NCBI GenBank assembly: GCA_050729515.1
Contig: JBOHLG010000014.1
Span: forward strand, 1 to 64,000
Direction: 5' to 3'
Length of the DNA: 64,000 bases
Source: Acaudatibacter sp050729515
GTDB taxonomy: Bacteria > Pseudomonadota > Alphaproteobacteria > Caulobacterales > Caulobacteraceae
Part shown: in pieces, positions 1 to 8,875 of the stretch
Layout of the letters: each line of letters opens with the position of its first letter
How positions within the stretch are numbered: position 1 is the first letter of the stretch
The notes under the pieces: model-generated
The model's input: the letters and a program-made list of their open reading frames with translations, nothing else
Told to the model about the DNA's origin: nothing
Database searches by the model: none
Made by a program: the position numbers and the translations under genes

Positions 1-219
1 GGTGGCCCCACACCCACAGCCAAGATCGAGTATCACCTCGCCGGGCTCCGGAGCCAGGACCGACATGGCCCTCTCGCCGAGCGGCGCGATCTGGGCGTCC
101 AGGCGCTCCTGGAGGGCCGCCCAGGTTTCGGCGGCCGCGCCGTTCCAATAGGCGATCTGGTCTTCATTTGCAGTCGGGCCTGGAACAGGCTTCATTGGCC
201 AAAGCTCATCGAACGCCAT
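1..219 (-). CDS. Class I SAM-dependent methyltransferase, N-terminal part (cut by window edge)
   Basis: Reading the minus strand from the ATG at 219 (or the in-frame ATG at 195) gives an open frame that runs off position 1. It contains DQIAYWNG near the start and, close to the edge, VILDLGCGCGAT, which is the glycine-rich motif I of Rossmann-fold methyltransferases. The W-N-G-x-A-A start resembles small-molecule methyltransferases of the Methyltransf_11/25 type. The substrate cannot be inferred. The gene is divergent from the VOC gene 21 bp away; neither ATG has a strong ribosome binding site, so the start is uncertain. Confidence 0.75.
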   Translation of the reverse strand, partial: MAFDELWPMKPVPGPTANEDQIAYWNGAAAETWAALQERLDAQIAPLGERAMSVLAPEPGEVILDLGCGCGAT

Positions 220-240
220 TTTTCAAGTGGAGGCCAAACC

Positions 241-609
241 ATGATCGGCTATGCGACGCTCGGCAGCAACGATTTCGAGAAGGCCCGCACCTTCTACGAC
301 CAGGTCCTGGCCGAGCTCGGGGGCAAGCGCTCCATGGCGTTCGATAACATGCAGCTCTACGCCAGCCCCAACGCGCAGGCGATGCTCGCCGTCTGCCGGC
401 CTTACGACGGCAAGCGGGCCAGCGCCGGCAACGGAACCATGATCGCGCTCGCCGCCGGGTCGAAGGAGGAGGTCGACCGCACTCACGCCAAGGCTCTGGC
501 GCTGGGCGGGGCGGACGAGGGCGCCCCCGGCGCCAGGAGCGACTCGTTCTATGGGGCGTACTTCCGCGACCTCGACGGCAACAAGCTGTGCATCTTCAAG
601 GCCGGGTGA
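241..609 (+). CDS. VOC family protein (glyoxalase/bleomycin-resistance fold)
   Basis: The 122-residue product starts MIGYATLGSNDFEKARTFYD, the usual beta-alpha opening of vicinal-oxygen-chelate proteins, and ends YFRDLDGNKLCIF, the matching last strand with its D-P/L-D-G-N-x-L-x motif. One VOC unit of normal length is present, so a dimer would be needed to form the metal site. Members act as dioxygenases, lyases or binding proteins; the substrate here is unknown. A good ribosome binding site (AGTGGAGG) precedes the ATG. Confidence 0.8.
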   Translation: MIGYATLGSNDFEKARTFYDQVLAELGGKRSMAFDNMQLYASPNAQAMLAVCRPYDGKRASAGNGTMIALAAGSKEEVDRTHAKALALGGADEGAPGARSDSFYGAYFRDLDGNKLCIFKAG

Positions 610-616
610 ACCGATC

Positions 617-1480
617 TCACCCACCGTACGGCGCAAGATCGATCCCCGGGTAGCGCGCCGCCACGTCGGCGAGGGTCTGCGCGTTCCAGTAATCGCTGCC
701 GGGGGGAGGCCAGCCGAAGAGATCGCGCTCACGGGGGCTCATCTTCATCAGGGCTTCGTGCATGCCCTCCATGTCGGCATGGTTCGGCCAGCTCATCTTG
801 CCCATCCATCGCCAGCCGCGCTGCTGGAAATCGACGAGCATCGCGAACCGCGAACGGCCCGCGGCGGCGAAGTCGCTTCCGCGATGAAGGACATCGGTCT
901 TGTAGATGAGGAGGCTGCCGGCCGAGGCGGTCGCCGCCACCTCGTGCTCGGTGAACTCGCCCATGGGAAGTTCCTTGGGGATGAGCGGCAGATCGCGCGA
1001 CGCGCCCAGGGGAACGAGCTTGGTCGGCCCGTCCAGTTCGGTGACGTCGGAAAGCAGGATGAAGGTCGTCATCTGCGGCCGCGCCCCGTCGGACCGAGGA
1101 ACGACGAGCGTATGATTGCCGAAGTCACGATGATGGGGCTGGTCGTAGTTCACCGCTCCGGCGTACTTGGCCCAGAGTTCGATCTTGTAGATCTCGATGT
1201 CCGTGGAGCCGCAGAACCGCTCCGCCGCGTCGACGAGATCGGGATGCACCGGGATTCGATTGAGGGCCCAGGATGGATAGGGAAAGAATTTCAGGCCCGA
1301 GAACTGACTGCGCGCGAAACGTGGAAACGCCGCCGGGTCGGCGAAATAGACCTCCGGCCTGGGATAGACGCTCCACAGCGCCTCGCGCGCCGCCTCGAGG
1401 AGGTCGCGGTCGAGAAAACCCTCGACGATCGTGAAACCCTGATCGAAGACCTGAGCGATCTTTTCGTCGCTGACGTGCAC
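617..1480 (-). CDS. Phytanoyl-CoA dioxygenase (PhyH) family Fe(II)/2-oxoglutarate oxygenase
   Basis: The 287-residue protein has the 2-His-1-carboxylate site of the PhyH family: H117-R-D119 in QPHHRDFG and H199 in DVLHRGSD, with R209 ten residues later placed to bind 2-oxoglutarate. The fold and length suit a soluble non-haem iron hydroxylase acting on a small molecule or lipid. The gene converges with the VOC gene with a 7-bp gap between stops. The substrate is not predictable from context. Confidence 0.85.
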   Translation of the reverse strand: MHVSDEKIAQVFDQGFTIVEGFLDRDLLEAAREALWSVYPRPEVYFADPAAFPRFARSQFSGLKFFPYPSWALNRIPVHPDLVDAAERFCGSTDIEIYKIELWAKYAGAVNYDQPHHRDFGNHTLVVPRSDGARPQMTTFILLSDVTELDGPTKLVPLGASRDLPLIPKELPMGEFTEHEVAATASAGSLLIYKTDVLHRGSDFAAAGRSRFAMLVDFQQRGWRWMGKMSWPNHADMEGMHEALMKMSPRERDLFGWPPPGSDYWNAQTLADVAARYPGIDLAPYGG

Positions 1481-1571
1481 AAACGGGCCTTACGCCCCAG
1501 GACGAGGAGGCGACAAGATCGCTCGACGCGCGTTCATCTTGCGACCGGACCCCATCAGGAACGAACCCGTT

Positions 1572-2174
1572 ATGAGCAGACCCCACCACGCCCTCCTTCT
1601 GGCGCTTGCCCTCATCTTTGCGCCCCTTTTCGCCTTCGCCGCTTCCGATCCCGCCGCGGCGCGCGTGGAAGCGTTCAACGCCCAAGTCCTGAGCGTGATG
1701 AAACGGGGGCCGGCGCTGGGGCCGGAGGGACGCTTCCGCGCCTTTCTTCCGATCGTCGAGAACGCTTTCGACATTCCCCTGATGACGAGGTTCGCCGTCG
1801 GCCCGGGGTGGGCGACCATGAACGAGGCCGACCGGCGCGCGCTGACGACCGACTTCGCCCGCCTGACCGCGGCGAGCTACGCGAGGAATTTCGATCGCTA
1901 TTCGGGCGAGCGGTTCCCGGTTGATCCCAACCCCGTCGCCAGAGGCGGCGATCGCATCGTCAAGGCCGAGATCGTTCCGACGAGCGGCGCGCCGGTCCAG
2001 CTCCTCTATCGGCTACATCAGACCGGCGGGACCTGGAAGATCGTCGATGTCTACTTCGGCGCTGTGAGCCAGCTCACCACCCGCAGGGCCGACTTCGCCG
2101 GCCCGCTCGCCTCGGGCGGCGCCAAGAGCCTCGAAGCCCATCTCGATCTCCTCATACGAGACCTCCTGAAGTGA
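1572..2174 (+). CDS. MlaC/Ttg2D family periplasmic lipid-binding protein, HpnM-like
   Basis: Starting at the ATG at 1572 gives a clear signal peptide (MSRPHHALLLALALIF, cleavage near AFAAS) followed by a MlaC domain. Family landmarks are FDIPLMTRFAVGPGWATM, the ASYARNFDRYSGERF segment typical of the hopanoid-associated HpnM branch, and WKIVDVYFGAVSQLTTRRADF. MlaC proteins carry phospholipid across the periplasm; HpnM is named for hopanoid loci, but no hopanoid genes are visible here. An earlier in-frame ATG at 1539 would bury the signal peptide, so the later start is preferred. Confidence 0.83.
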   Translation: MSRPHHALLLALALIFAPLFAFAASDPAAARVEAFNAQVLSVMKRGPALGPEGRFRAFLPIVENAFDIPLMTRFAVGPGWATMNEADRRALTTDFARLTAASYARNFDRYSGERFPVDPNPVARGGDRIVKAEIVPTSGAPVQLLYRLHQTGGTWKIVDVYFGAVSQLTTRRADFAGPLASGGAKSLEAHLDLLIRDLLK

Positions 2175-2245
2175 GGCCGTCCCGGGTCTGAGCGAGGAGC
2201 CGCGTCGAGCAAGGAACCGGCGCGGCGGGCCGACCTTTCAAAGCC

Positions 2246-4009
2246 ATGGCCCAGATCGAAGACTACGGTCTCATCGGAGACGGCCGCTCGGCGGCGCTCG
2301 TCTCGCGCTCCGGTTCGATCGACTGGCTCTGCTGGCCGAGGTTCGACTCGCCGGCGGTGTTCGCCGCCCTCCTGGGCGACGAAGCCGACGGCCGCTGGCG
2401 GATCTTCCCCGCCGCGAACCCTTCCGGCGCCTTTGCGCGCCGCTATCTTGACGAGAGTCTCGTGCTGGAGACGCGCCTCGAGGCCGAAGGCGGCGCCGCG
2501 CGCCTCATCGATTTCATGCCCCCCGCCTCGAAGGTTCCCTGTCTGGTGCGCCTCATTGAGGCCGAGGAGGGCCGCATCGCCCTTTCCTCGCGCCTGCGCC
2601 TGGCCTTCGACCATGGCCGGCGCGCCCCGCTCCTGTCGCTCCATCGCAACGGGGCGGCGGCGGTGTGCGGCCCCTCCGGCTGCTTTCTTTCGGGAGGGCC
2701 AGCGGCGCGGATCGAGCGACGCGAGTTCGTCGCCGACTTCACGCTCGAGGCGGGTCAGACGGCGAGCTTCGTCCTCTGCTGGTTCGATCCGGCGGGCCCT
2801 CCGCCCCATCCGCCCGACCCGCAAGCGGCGCTTGCGGCTGGCCTGGAGCTCTGGCGAGCCTTTTCAGCCCTCTGCGCCTACGACGGCCCCTGGCGCGAGG
2901 CGGTGGTCCGCTCGGCTCTCACCCTGTGGGCCCTCACTCATCGGTCAAGCGGAGCGGTCCTCGCCGCGCCCACCAGTTCCCTTCCCGAGCGCGCCGGCGG
3001 GACACGCAACTACGACTACCGTTTTTGCTGGCTTCGGGATGCGAGCTTCGCCATCGAGGCGCTCCTTGAGGCCGGCTGGAAGAAGGAAGCCCAGGCTTGG
3101 CGCGGCTGGCTCAAACGCGCGGCCAGCGGCGATCCAGCTTCCCTTCAACCGGTCTATCGGCTTTCCGGGGAGGCGAACCTTCCCGAGTGGCAGGCGGAAT
3201 GGCTCATCGGATGGGAGCGATCGCGGCCGGTGCGGTTCGGAAACGCCGCCGCCCTGCAGAAACAGCTCGACGTCTACGGCGAGACCCTTCTGGCGATGTA
3301 CGCCGCCGAGGCCGCCGGAGAGCCCGCCTCGAGCGCCGAGCGCCGGTTGCGCCGCGGCCTCGTCGAATGGATCGCCGCCAACTGGCGCCGGCCCGACAAG
3401 GGCATCTGGGAGGTGCGCGGGCCGGCCCAACGATTCACCCACTCGATGGTCCTGGCCTGGGCCGGGCTCGACGCCGCCATCCGGGCCGCCGAGGCCGCCA
3501 AGCGCCTTGAGCCGGCGCTGGCGCGCTGGCGCGAGGTGAGGGCCGAGATCCACGCCGAGGCGTGTCAGGTCTGTTTCGACCCGGTCCAGCAAGCCTTTGT
3601 CCAGGCGGCGGGTTCGCCTCGGCTCGACGCCGCGGTCCTGCGACTTCCCCTGGTCGGCTTCCTTCCCGCCGACGATCCGCGCCTTGTCTCGACCGTCGAG
3701 GCGATCCGCCGCCGCCTCTCACGCGGAGGCCTGGTGCGCCGTTATCAGCCGACGCCCGCTGGCGAGGGATTTGCGCACGCCGAAGGCTGTTTCCTGCCGT
3801 GCAGCTTCTGGCTGGTCGAGGTCTTCGCCCTACGGGGCCGCCGCGCGCAAGCCGAGGCGCTCTTCGAGCGACTCCTCGGCCTGGCCAATGATCTAGGCCT
3901 TTTCGCCGAGGAATACGATCCGGCCGCCCGACGCCTGTTAGGGAACTTTCCCCAGGCCCTCACCCATATCGGAGTGATCCGCGCCGCCCTCGGCCTCGCC
4001 CGAGCTTGA
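2246..4009 (+). CDS. Glycoside hydrolase family 15 protein (glucoamylase/trehalase-like)
   Basis: The 587-residue protein begins IEDYGLIGDGRSAALVSRSG and SIDWLCWPRFDSPAVFA, the hallmark N-terminal beta-sandwich of bacterial GH15 proteins. The (alpha/alpha)6 barrel follows from about residue 240, with TRNYDYRFCWLRDASFAIEA and, near the C terminus, EEYDPAARRLLGNFPQALTH, where the catalytic glutamates of the family lie. No signal peptide is seen, so it should act in the cytoplasm on alpha-glucans or trehalose. Length is normal for the family (about 600). It is alone on its strand. Confidence 0.9.
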   Translation: MAQIEDYGLIGDGRSAALVSRSGSIDWLCWPRFDSPAVFAALLGDEADGRWRIFPAANPSGAFARRYLDESLVLETRLEAEGGAARLIDFMPPASKVPCLVRLIEAEEGRIALSSRLRLAFDHGRRAPLLSLHRNGAAAVCGPSGCFLSGGPAARIERREFVADFTLEAGQTASFVLCWFDPAGPPPHPPDPQAALAAGLELWRAFSALCAYDGPWREAVVRSALTLWALTHRSSGAVLAAPTSSLPERAGGTRNYDYRFCWLRDASFAIEALLEAGWKKEAQAWRGWLKRAASGDPASLQPVYRLSGEANLPEWQAEWLIGWERSRPVRFGNAAALQKQLDVYGETLLAMYAAEAAGEPASSAERRLRRGLVEWIAANWRRPDKGIWEVRGPAQRFTHSMVLAWAGLDAAIRAAEAAKRLEPALARWREVRAEIHAEACQVCFDPVQQAFVQAAGSPRLDAAVLRLPLVGFLPADDPRLVSTVEAIRRRLSRGGLVRRYQPTPAGEGFAHAEGCFLPCSFWLVEVFALRGRRAQAEALFERLLGLANDLGLFAEEYDPAARRLLGNFPQALTHIGVIRAALGLARA

Positions 4010-4026
4010 GGACGCGGCCTTCGCCT

Positions 4027-4533
4027 TTACACCGGCAGGGCGGCGACCTTGGCCTCCAGCGCCTCGGCCACGGCCCGGCCGCGGGGATCGCCCTCGGTGC
4101 GGATCTCCTCGCGCGCCGCGGTCCTGATGGCGGCGATGTGTTCGTCGATGAGGAAGAGCGGCGCCTTCATTCGCGCGGCGGGGTCATGGGTGAACTTGCA
4201 CAGCGAGCCGGCGAAACGGGTGATGAGGGGATATTCGTACGTCGTCCCCAGCCCCTTGAGATCGTGAGCGCGCATGTAGAGACCCTCCATCGTCTCGGGG
4301 GTGAAACCCTCCTGGTCGATGCGAGCCCTGGCCTGGCCAAGCTTGGTGATCTCATCGGCGAGCCATTGGGCGAAGTTGGCCGAGAGGCTCTTGAGGGCCG
4401 CCTCGGCGCGAGCGACGGCTTCGGGGTCGATCCCATTCCCCCCGATTCTCAATCTCGCTCCGGCGTTCGGCGCGCCCCGAGGCGCATCCATCGGACTCAA
4501 GGCGAGGACTCCCAGCAACGGAATCTCCTTCAT
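4027..4533 (-). CDS. Hpt (histidine phosphotransfer) domain protein
   Basis: The 168-residue product carries one four-helix-bundle Hpt domain; H90 in MRAHDLKGLGTTYEYP is the phospho-accepting histidine, followed by the expected hydrophobic helix. No kinase or receiver domain is attached, so it should relay phosphate between separate two-component proteins. The first 35 residues are poorly conserved-looking and an internal ATG (MDAPRG) could be the true start. It lies downstream of nadK on the same strand, separated by 72 bp. Confidence 0.78.
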   Translation of the reverse strand: MKEIPLLGVLALSPMDAPRGAPNAGARLRIGGNGIDPEAVARAEAALKSLSANFAQWLADEITKLGQARARIDQEGFTPETMEGLYMRAHDLKGLGTTYEYPLITRFAGSLCKFTHDPAARMKAPLFLIDEHIAAIRTAAREEIRTEGDPRGRAVAEALEAKVAALPV

Positions 4534-4605
4534 GCCGTCAAAGCCTTAAGGATGAATGAGAGTTCTGGGGTCTTCACCTCGGCTCCGGGTTGGCGGAGGC
4601 GCAGA

Positions 4606-5385
4606 TCAGACGACGAATTGCTCGGCGAGGAGGCGCTCTTCGAGGCTTCGGCCCGCGTCGAAGAGCACGGAGAACGTTATTCCGCGGTCCTCCATCACCT
4701 CCACCTCGATGACGTTCCGCACCTCGACGTTGTCGGCCACCGCGCTGACCGGGCGTTTGTCGGCCTCCAGGATTTCGAAGCGGACCTGAGCCCGGTGCGA
4801 GATCAAGGCGCCGCGCCATCGGCGGGGGCGGAAGGCGCTGATCGGAGTGAGCGCCAGGACCTGGGCGTCGATTGGGATGATCGGGCCGTAGGCCGAGAGG
4901 TTGTAGGCGGTCGAGCCGGCCGGCGTCGATACCAGGGCCCCGTCGCAGTTCAGCTCCTCGAGTCTGGGGCGGCCGTCGATGAGGATGCGCAGCTTGGCGG
5001 TCTGACGGGTCTCACGAAGAAGACTGACTTCATTGATGGCGAGCGCCGTGTGCCGCTCGCCAGCTGCGTCGAGGGTTTTCATGCGCAGGGGGTGAATGAC
5101 GGCCTTCTCCGCCGCGGCGATGCGCTCGATCAGATGATCCTCGCGGTAGTCATTCATCAGGAATCCGACCGAGCCCCGGTTCATGCCATAGATCGGCGCC
5201 TTGGCGGCGAGGTGGCCGTGAAGCACCTCGAGCATGAACCCATCGCCCCCCAGGGCCACCAGGATGTCGGCCTCGCCCTCCTCGGTCTGCCCGTAGCGTC
5301 GCGCCAGCTTGGCTCGCGCCGCCTGCGCCTCGGGGCGGTCGCTGGCTACGAAGCAGAGGCGCGGCGAGGCGCGGCGAGGAGCCAT
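4606..5385 (-). CDS. nadK: NAD kinase
   Basis: The 259-residue enzyme phosphorylates NAD to NADP with ATP or polyphosphate. It shows the family signature LVALGGDGFMLEVLH (GGDG at 46-49), NRGSVGFLMN at about 69-78, and the substrate-binding TPAGSTAYNLSAYGP at 155-169. Length matches the compact alphaproteobacterial form. The DUF2336 gene ends 6 bp upstream on the same strand, so the two are likely co-transcribed. Confidence 0.95.
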   Translation of the reverse strand: MAPRRASPRLCFVASDRPEAQAARAKLARRYGQTEEGEADILVALGGDGFMLEVLHGHLAAKAPIYGMNRGSVGFLMNDYREDHLIERIAAAEKAVIHPLRMKTLDAAGERHTALAINEVSLLRETRQTAKLRILIDGRPRLEELNCDGALVSTPAGSTAYNLSAYGPIIPIDAQVLALTPISAFRPRRWRGALISHRAQVRFEILEADKRPVSAVADNVEVRNVIEVEVMEDRGITFSVLFDAGRSLEERLLAEQFVV

Positions 5386-5391
5386 CGCGGC

Positions 5392-5931
5392 TCAGGCGCC
5401 GTTCGAGGCGAGGCGGAACGCGAGGGCCTTGGTCGCCGCATCGAAGGGCCCGAAGGCGTAGCTCGCCCGCTTGGACCCGCGCCGACCGCCGCCGGGCCGG
5501 CCCCCTGAAAGTCCGCGCACTCTCTCGAGCAGATCTGGAAAGGCGCTCTCGTCGATCCCGATTCCGGCCAGGGCCAGAGCGAGGAGCTCGGGGCGGTCGG
5601 GGCTGGCGAGGGCGGCGCGGACCGCCCGCTCCTCATAAGGCCCCAGTTTCGCCAGCGCCGCTGCGAAGAGCCCTAGCCTCCTTTCCCGGAGCGCCTTGAC
5701 GATGAAGCTCGCCTTGAGACGGCCGGCGGCCTCGAGCTTGACGACCAGGCGACGCTCCCCCGTCGTGGGCTCGCCGGTCAGCTCGGCGAGGAGTCTTTCG
5801 ATCTGGCTCTTGGGTCCGCCTTTGTCGCGCATCGCCCCAAGAAGCGCCGCCAAGCGCTGGCGATCGGCGGGTTTCAGCCGCCGGGCGCGGGCGCGGGCCT
5901 TCGATTCGCCGCCTGGCTCCGCCTCGGTCAT
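5392..5931 (-). CDS. DUF2336-like helical protein of unknown function
   Basis: From the ATG at 5931 the product has 179 residues. Alternating amphipathic helices with the pattern ALRERRLGLFAAALAKLG and a following conserved-looking EERAVRAAL segment resemble DUF2336 proteins, which are common in alphaproteobacteria and of unknown role. The basic N terminus (KARARARRLKPADRQ) is unremarkable. A longer frame to 6066 would run across the upstream region of the divergent gene and is unlikely. It probably forms an operon with nadK. Confidence 0.6.
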   Translation of the reverse strand: MTEAEPGGESKARARARRLKPADRQRLAALLGAMRDKGGPKSQIERLLAELTGEPTTGERRLVVKLEAAGRLKASFIVKALRERRLGLFAAALAKLGPYEERAVRAALASPDRPELLALALAGIGIDESAFPDLLERVRGLSGGRPGGGRRGSKRASYAFGPFDAATKALAFRLASNGA

Positions 5932-6022
5932 GGCCTGAGATAGCGCCGCGCGTCCTCCCGTGTCGATGGCGCGGCGTGGGCCGCCGGAGGGAACACGCGC
6001 GGCCGGCCAAGGTTCCTCGCCC

Positions 6023-7333
6023 ATGAAGACTCTCACGCCCGCCCTTTTCGCCGCCGGCCTCGCCATCGCTCCCGCCGCCTGGGCGGCCAGCCCGTTCGAC
6101 TCCTGGCGAGCCGATGCCCCCGGCGTTGTGCGCAGCTATCCTCCCTCGGAGGTCCCTGCGCCGCAGCCGCAACAGTCGGTCGACAACCCCGGCGCCATCG
6201 TCCACGCGATCCGCCCGCCGCGAGTCCCGCCGGGGTTCACCGTCAGTCTCTTCGCCTCCGGCCTTCATCAGCCGAGGGTCCTGCGCACGGCGCCCGATGG
6301 CGACATCTTCCTCGCCGAGAGCGGGGCAGGGCGGGTCCTCTACTTCGCAAAGGGGGAAGGCGCCGCGGGCCCGGCCAAGCCGCGAGTCTTCGCCGCCGGC
6401 CTGCACCGCCCCTACGGCATCGCGTTCTGGCCCGCAGGCCCTGATCCGAAGTGGGTCTATGTCGGGGAGCCGACCCGGGTGGTGCGCTTCGCCTATCGGC
6501 CGGGGCGGCCGGCCGCCGGGCCTGCTCAGGTGGTCCTTTCCGGAATTCCCGGCAACCATCATTGGACGAGGGACGTCGTGGACGCTCCCGGAGGCAAGGC
6601 GCTCTTCCTGGCGGTCGGGTCAGGATCGAACATCGCCGAAGACATGGTCGCCGCGCCGCCGGGCGGCGTCGCACAGTGGGCCGCCTCCCACCCGCTGGGC
6701 GAGGCGTGGGGGGCCGAAGCCGGGCGTGCGGCGGTGCGGCTCTTCGGGCCGAACGGGCGTTTCGATCGCATCTGGGCGACCGGCCTTCGCAACTGCTCAG
6801 GTATGGCGGTCCAGCCCAAGACCGGCGAACTCTGGTGCGTGGTGAACGAACGCGATGGCCTGGGCGATGACACGCCGCCCGACTACGCGACTCATGTTCA
6901 GCGCGGCGCCTACTATGGCTGGCCTTGGTATTACATCGGAGATCATGTCGACCATCGCGTTCCGCCCCGGCCGGATCTGGCCGGCAAGATCACCGTCCCC
7001 GACGTCCTCCTCGAGGCCCACGTCGCCCCGCTCGGCATCGCCTTCTATGACGCCTCCCAGTTCCCGGCGGAATGGCGGGGCGACGCCTTCGTCACCGAAC
7101 ATGGCTCGTGGAATCGCCGCAAGCGGGTCGGCTACAAGGTGGTGGCGATCAAGTTTCGGGGCGGCCGGCCGACCGGCATGGTGGAGGATTTCATGACCGG
7201 CTTCATCCTTTCGGATTCCAGCGCCTGGGGCCGGCCGGTGGGGGTGACCGTCGCCGCCGACGGCTCCCTGCTGGTCAGCGAAGACGGCTCGGGCACGGTG
7301 TGGCGCGTCGCCTGGACGGGCGGCAGGCGCTGA
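6023..7333 (+). CDS. Secreted PQQ-dependent sugar dehydrogenase-like protein (sorbosone dehydrogenase family)
   Basis: The 436-residue protein starts at the ATG at 6023 with a signal peptide (MKTLTPALFAAGLAIAP, AWA cleavage site) and continues as a six-bladed beta-propeller. Typical landmarks are PRVLRTAPDGDIFLAESGAGR, LHRPYGIAF, and the C-terminal FVTEHGSWNRRKRVGYKV and GSLLVSEDGSGTVWRV. Relatives oxidise sugars such as L-sorbosone in the periplasm with PQQ. PQQ biosynthesis genes are not in the window. An in-frame ATG at 5960 lies before the signal peptide and is rejected. Confidence 0.87.
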   Translation: MKTLTPALFAAGLAIAPAAWAASPFDSWRADAPGVVRSYPPSEVPAPQPQQSVDNPGAIVHAIRPPRVPPGFTVSLFASGLHQPRVLRTAPDGDIFLAESGAGRVLYFAKGEGAAGPAKPRVFAAGLHRPYGIAFWPAGPDPKWVYVGEPTRVVRFAYRPGRPAAGPAQVVLSGIPGNHHWTRDVVDAPGGKALFLAVGSGSNIAEDMVAAPPGGVAQWAASHPLGEAWGAEAGRAAVRLFGPNGRFDRIWATGLRNCSGMAVQPKTGELWCVVNERDGLGDDTPPDYATHVQRGAYYGWPWYYIGDHVDHRVPPRPDLAGKITVPDVLLEAHVAPLGIAFYDASQFPAEWRGDAFVTEHGSWNRRKRVGYKVVAIKFRGGRPTGMVEDFMTGFILSDSSAWGRPVGVTVAADGSLLVSEDGSGTVWRVAWTGGRR

Positions 7334-7460
7334 GTGGGCGAAGAGGGCCGAGTCGCGCCGCGCAAGGGGAAACGCCTCTCTCGGCAGCCGAATAATTGGA
7401 TTCGCATCGCTCGCGCCTGTGGTTCAGGTGGATTCTTGAGGCGATCTCAGGAGGGGAAAA

Positions 7461-7925
7461 ATGATTAAGACCACGGCTTTGGCCTTGGCGTTGTTTGCGA
7501 TGCTTCCGGGAACAGCGTTGGCCGGCGGAAAAGACCCCATGGCGGTGGTTCAGAAGTACCTCGCCGCATTCAACACCGGCGATCGCGCGGCGGCGGCCGC
7601 TCTTTGTGCGCGCGACGCCGTCGTGATCGATGATTTTCCGCCGTACGTCTGGCGGGGCGTAAACACCTGTACGACTTGGTGGGACGCGCTCGGCGCCTAT
7701 GATCAGACGCAGGGCATCGGTCCGCCCAGCGAGGTCAAACAGTCCGGTGCGCCTTGGCGGCTCAGCGTCGCCGACGATCGCGCTTACATCGTCCTGCCTG
7801 TGACGTACGACTATGCCCAGCGTGGCCAGCCGGTCGTCGAGGCGGGCTCGATCTGGACGATAGCGCTCGAGAAAACCGCCTCTGGCTGGTTGATTTCCGG
7901 CTGGTCGTGGGCCCAGCACCCCTAG
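7461..7925 (+). CDS. Secreted SnoaL/NTF2-like protein
   Basis: The 154-residue product has a signal peptide (MIKTTALALALFAMLPGTALA) followed by an NTF2-like cone fold: DPMAVVQKYLAAFNTGDRAA in the first helices, then strands ending GWLISGWSWAQHP. Proteins of this kind are stress- or ketosteroid-isomerase-like and often catalytically obscure. A strong ribosome binding site (AGGAGGGG) precedes the ATG. The base composition is slightly less GC-rich than its neighbours. Confidence 0.72.
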   Translation: MIKTTALALALFAMLPGTALAGGKDPMAVVQKYLAAFNTGDRAAAAALCARDAVVIDDFPPYVWRGVNTCTTWWDALGAYDQTQGIGPPSEVKQSGAPWRLSVADDRAYIVLPVTYDYAQRGQPVVEAGSIWTIALEKTASGWLISGWSWAQHP

Positions 7926-8006
7926 GGCCGGCTCCCGACCCCGCTTGACGACGACCGCCGGCGGGCCGACTCTCGGTGGAGAGCCCAAGGAGAAGAGGAG
8001 AAAGCC

Positions 8007-8771
8007 ATGGCTGACGGATCCCAGACCCTCTCGATGAAGGGAAAGGTTTCGGCCGAGGAGTGGCAGGCTCGGGTCGATCTCGCCGCGCTCTATCGCCTGG
8101 TCGCGCTCTTCGGCTGGGACGACATGATCTACACCCACATCTCCGCGCGCGTCCCTGGGCCCGAGCATCACTTCCTGATCAATCCCTACGGGCTCTTCTT
8201 CGAGGAGATCACCGCTTCATCGCTCGTGAAGGTCGACTTGGACGGCAAGGTCCTCCAGGAGACGCCGTACTTCATCAATCCGGCCGGCTTCACCATCCAT
8301 TCGGCGGTCCATGCCGCGCGCGAAGACGCCCAGTTCGTGATGCACCTGCACACCGACCAGGGGATCGCGGTGGCGGCCCAGAAGGAGGGCCTCCTGCCGC
8401 TTTCCCAGCACGCCATGATCATCGGCCCCAAGCTCGCCTACCACGACTACGAAGGCATCGCTCTCAACCATGACGAACGCGAGCGCCTGGTCGAGGATCT
8501 GGGCGACAAGCAGGTGATGCTGCTGCGCAACCACGGCACCTTGGCGGTGGGCCGCAACGCCGGCGACTGCTGGACCGGCATGTTCTACCTCGAAAGGGCC
8601 TGCAAGCAGCAGGTGATGGCCCTTTCGGCGGGCCGCGATGGCGTGCTCATCGCGCGCCAGGACGCCCAGGCCGTGGTGAGGGAGCAATCGAGCATGGGGG
8701 TCGGCGGCTCGCTCGGCTGGCCCGGCTGCCTGCGCAAACTCGATCGCGAGAGCCCCGGCTACGACGCCTGA
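8007..8771 (+). CDS. Class II aldolase/adducin family protein
   Basis: The 254-residue protein shows the aldolase II fold: GWDDMIYTHISARVPG near residue 40, FLINPYGLFFEEITASSLVKV, the zinc-binding His pair in VMHLHTDQG, and LLRNHGTLAVG carrying the third metal-ligand histidine. Relatives cleave sugar phosphates such as fuculose-1-phosphate or act as decarboxylases; many, like this one, remain without a known substrate. A good ribosome binding site (GGAGAAGAGGAG) lies upstream. Confidence 0.88.
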   Translation: MADGSQTLSMKGKVSAEEWQARVDLAALYRLVALFGWDDMIYTHISARVPGPEHHFLINPYGLFFEEITASSLVKVDLDGKVLQETPYFINPAGFTIHSAVHAAREDAQFVMHLHTDQGIAVAAQKEGLLPLSQHAMIIGPKLAYHDYEGIALNHDERERLVEDLGDKQVMLLRNHGTLAVGRNAGDCWTGMFYLERACKQQVMALSAGRDGVLIARQDAQAVVREQSSMGVGGSLGWPGCLRKLDRESPGYDA

Positions 8772-8875
8772 GGCCGCAAATTACGGGAATGTAATTTTTC
8801 CCACCCGCGTTCAGAGCTAGGTTCGGTCGCGTCCGGCGTAGGGCCGGGCAATTCTCTCCGTTTTGGGGCGTCTCG

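Noticed and set aside
551..1924. Plus-strand open frame of 457 codons
   Set aside because: It is antisense to the PhyH gene and overlaps the MlaC-like gene in another frame; the product has no recognisable domain.
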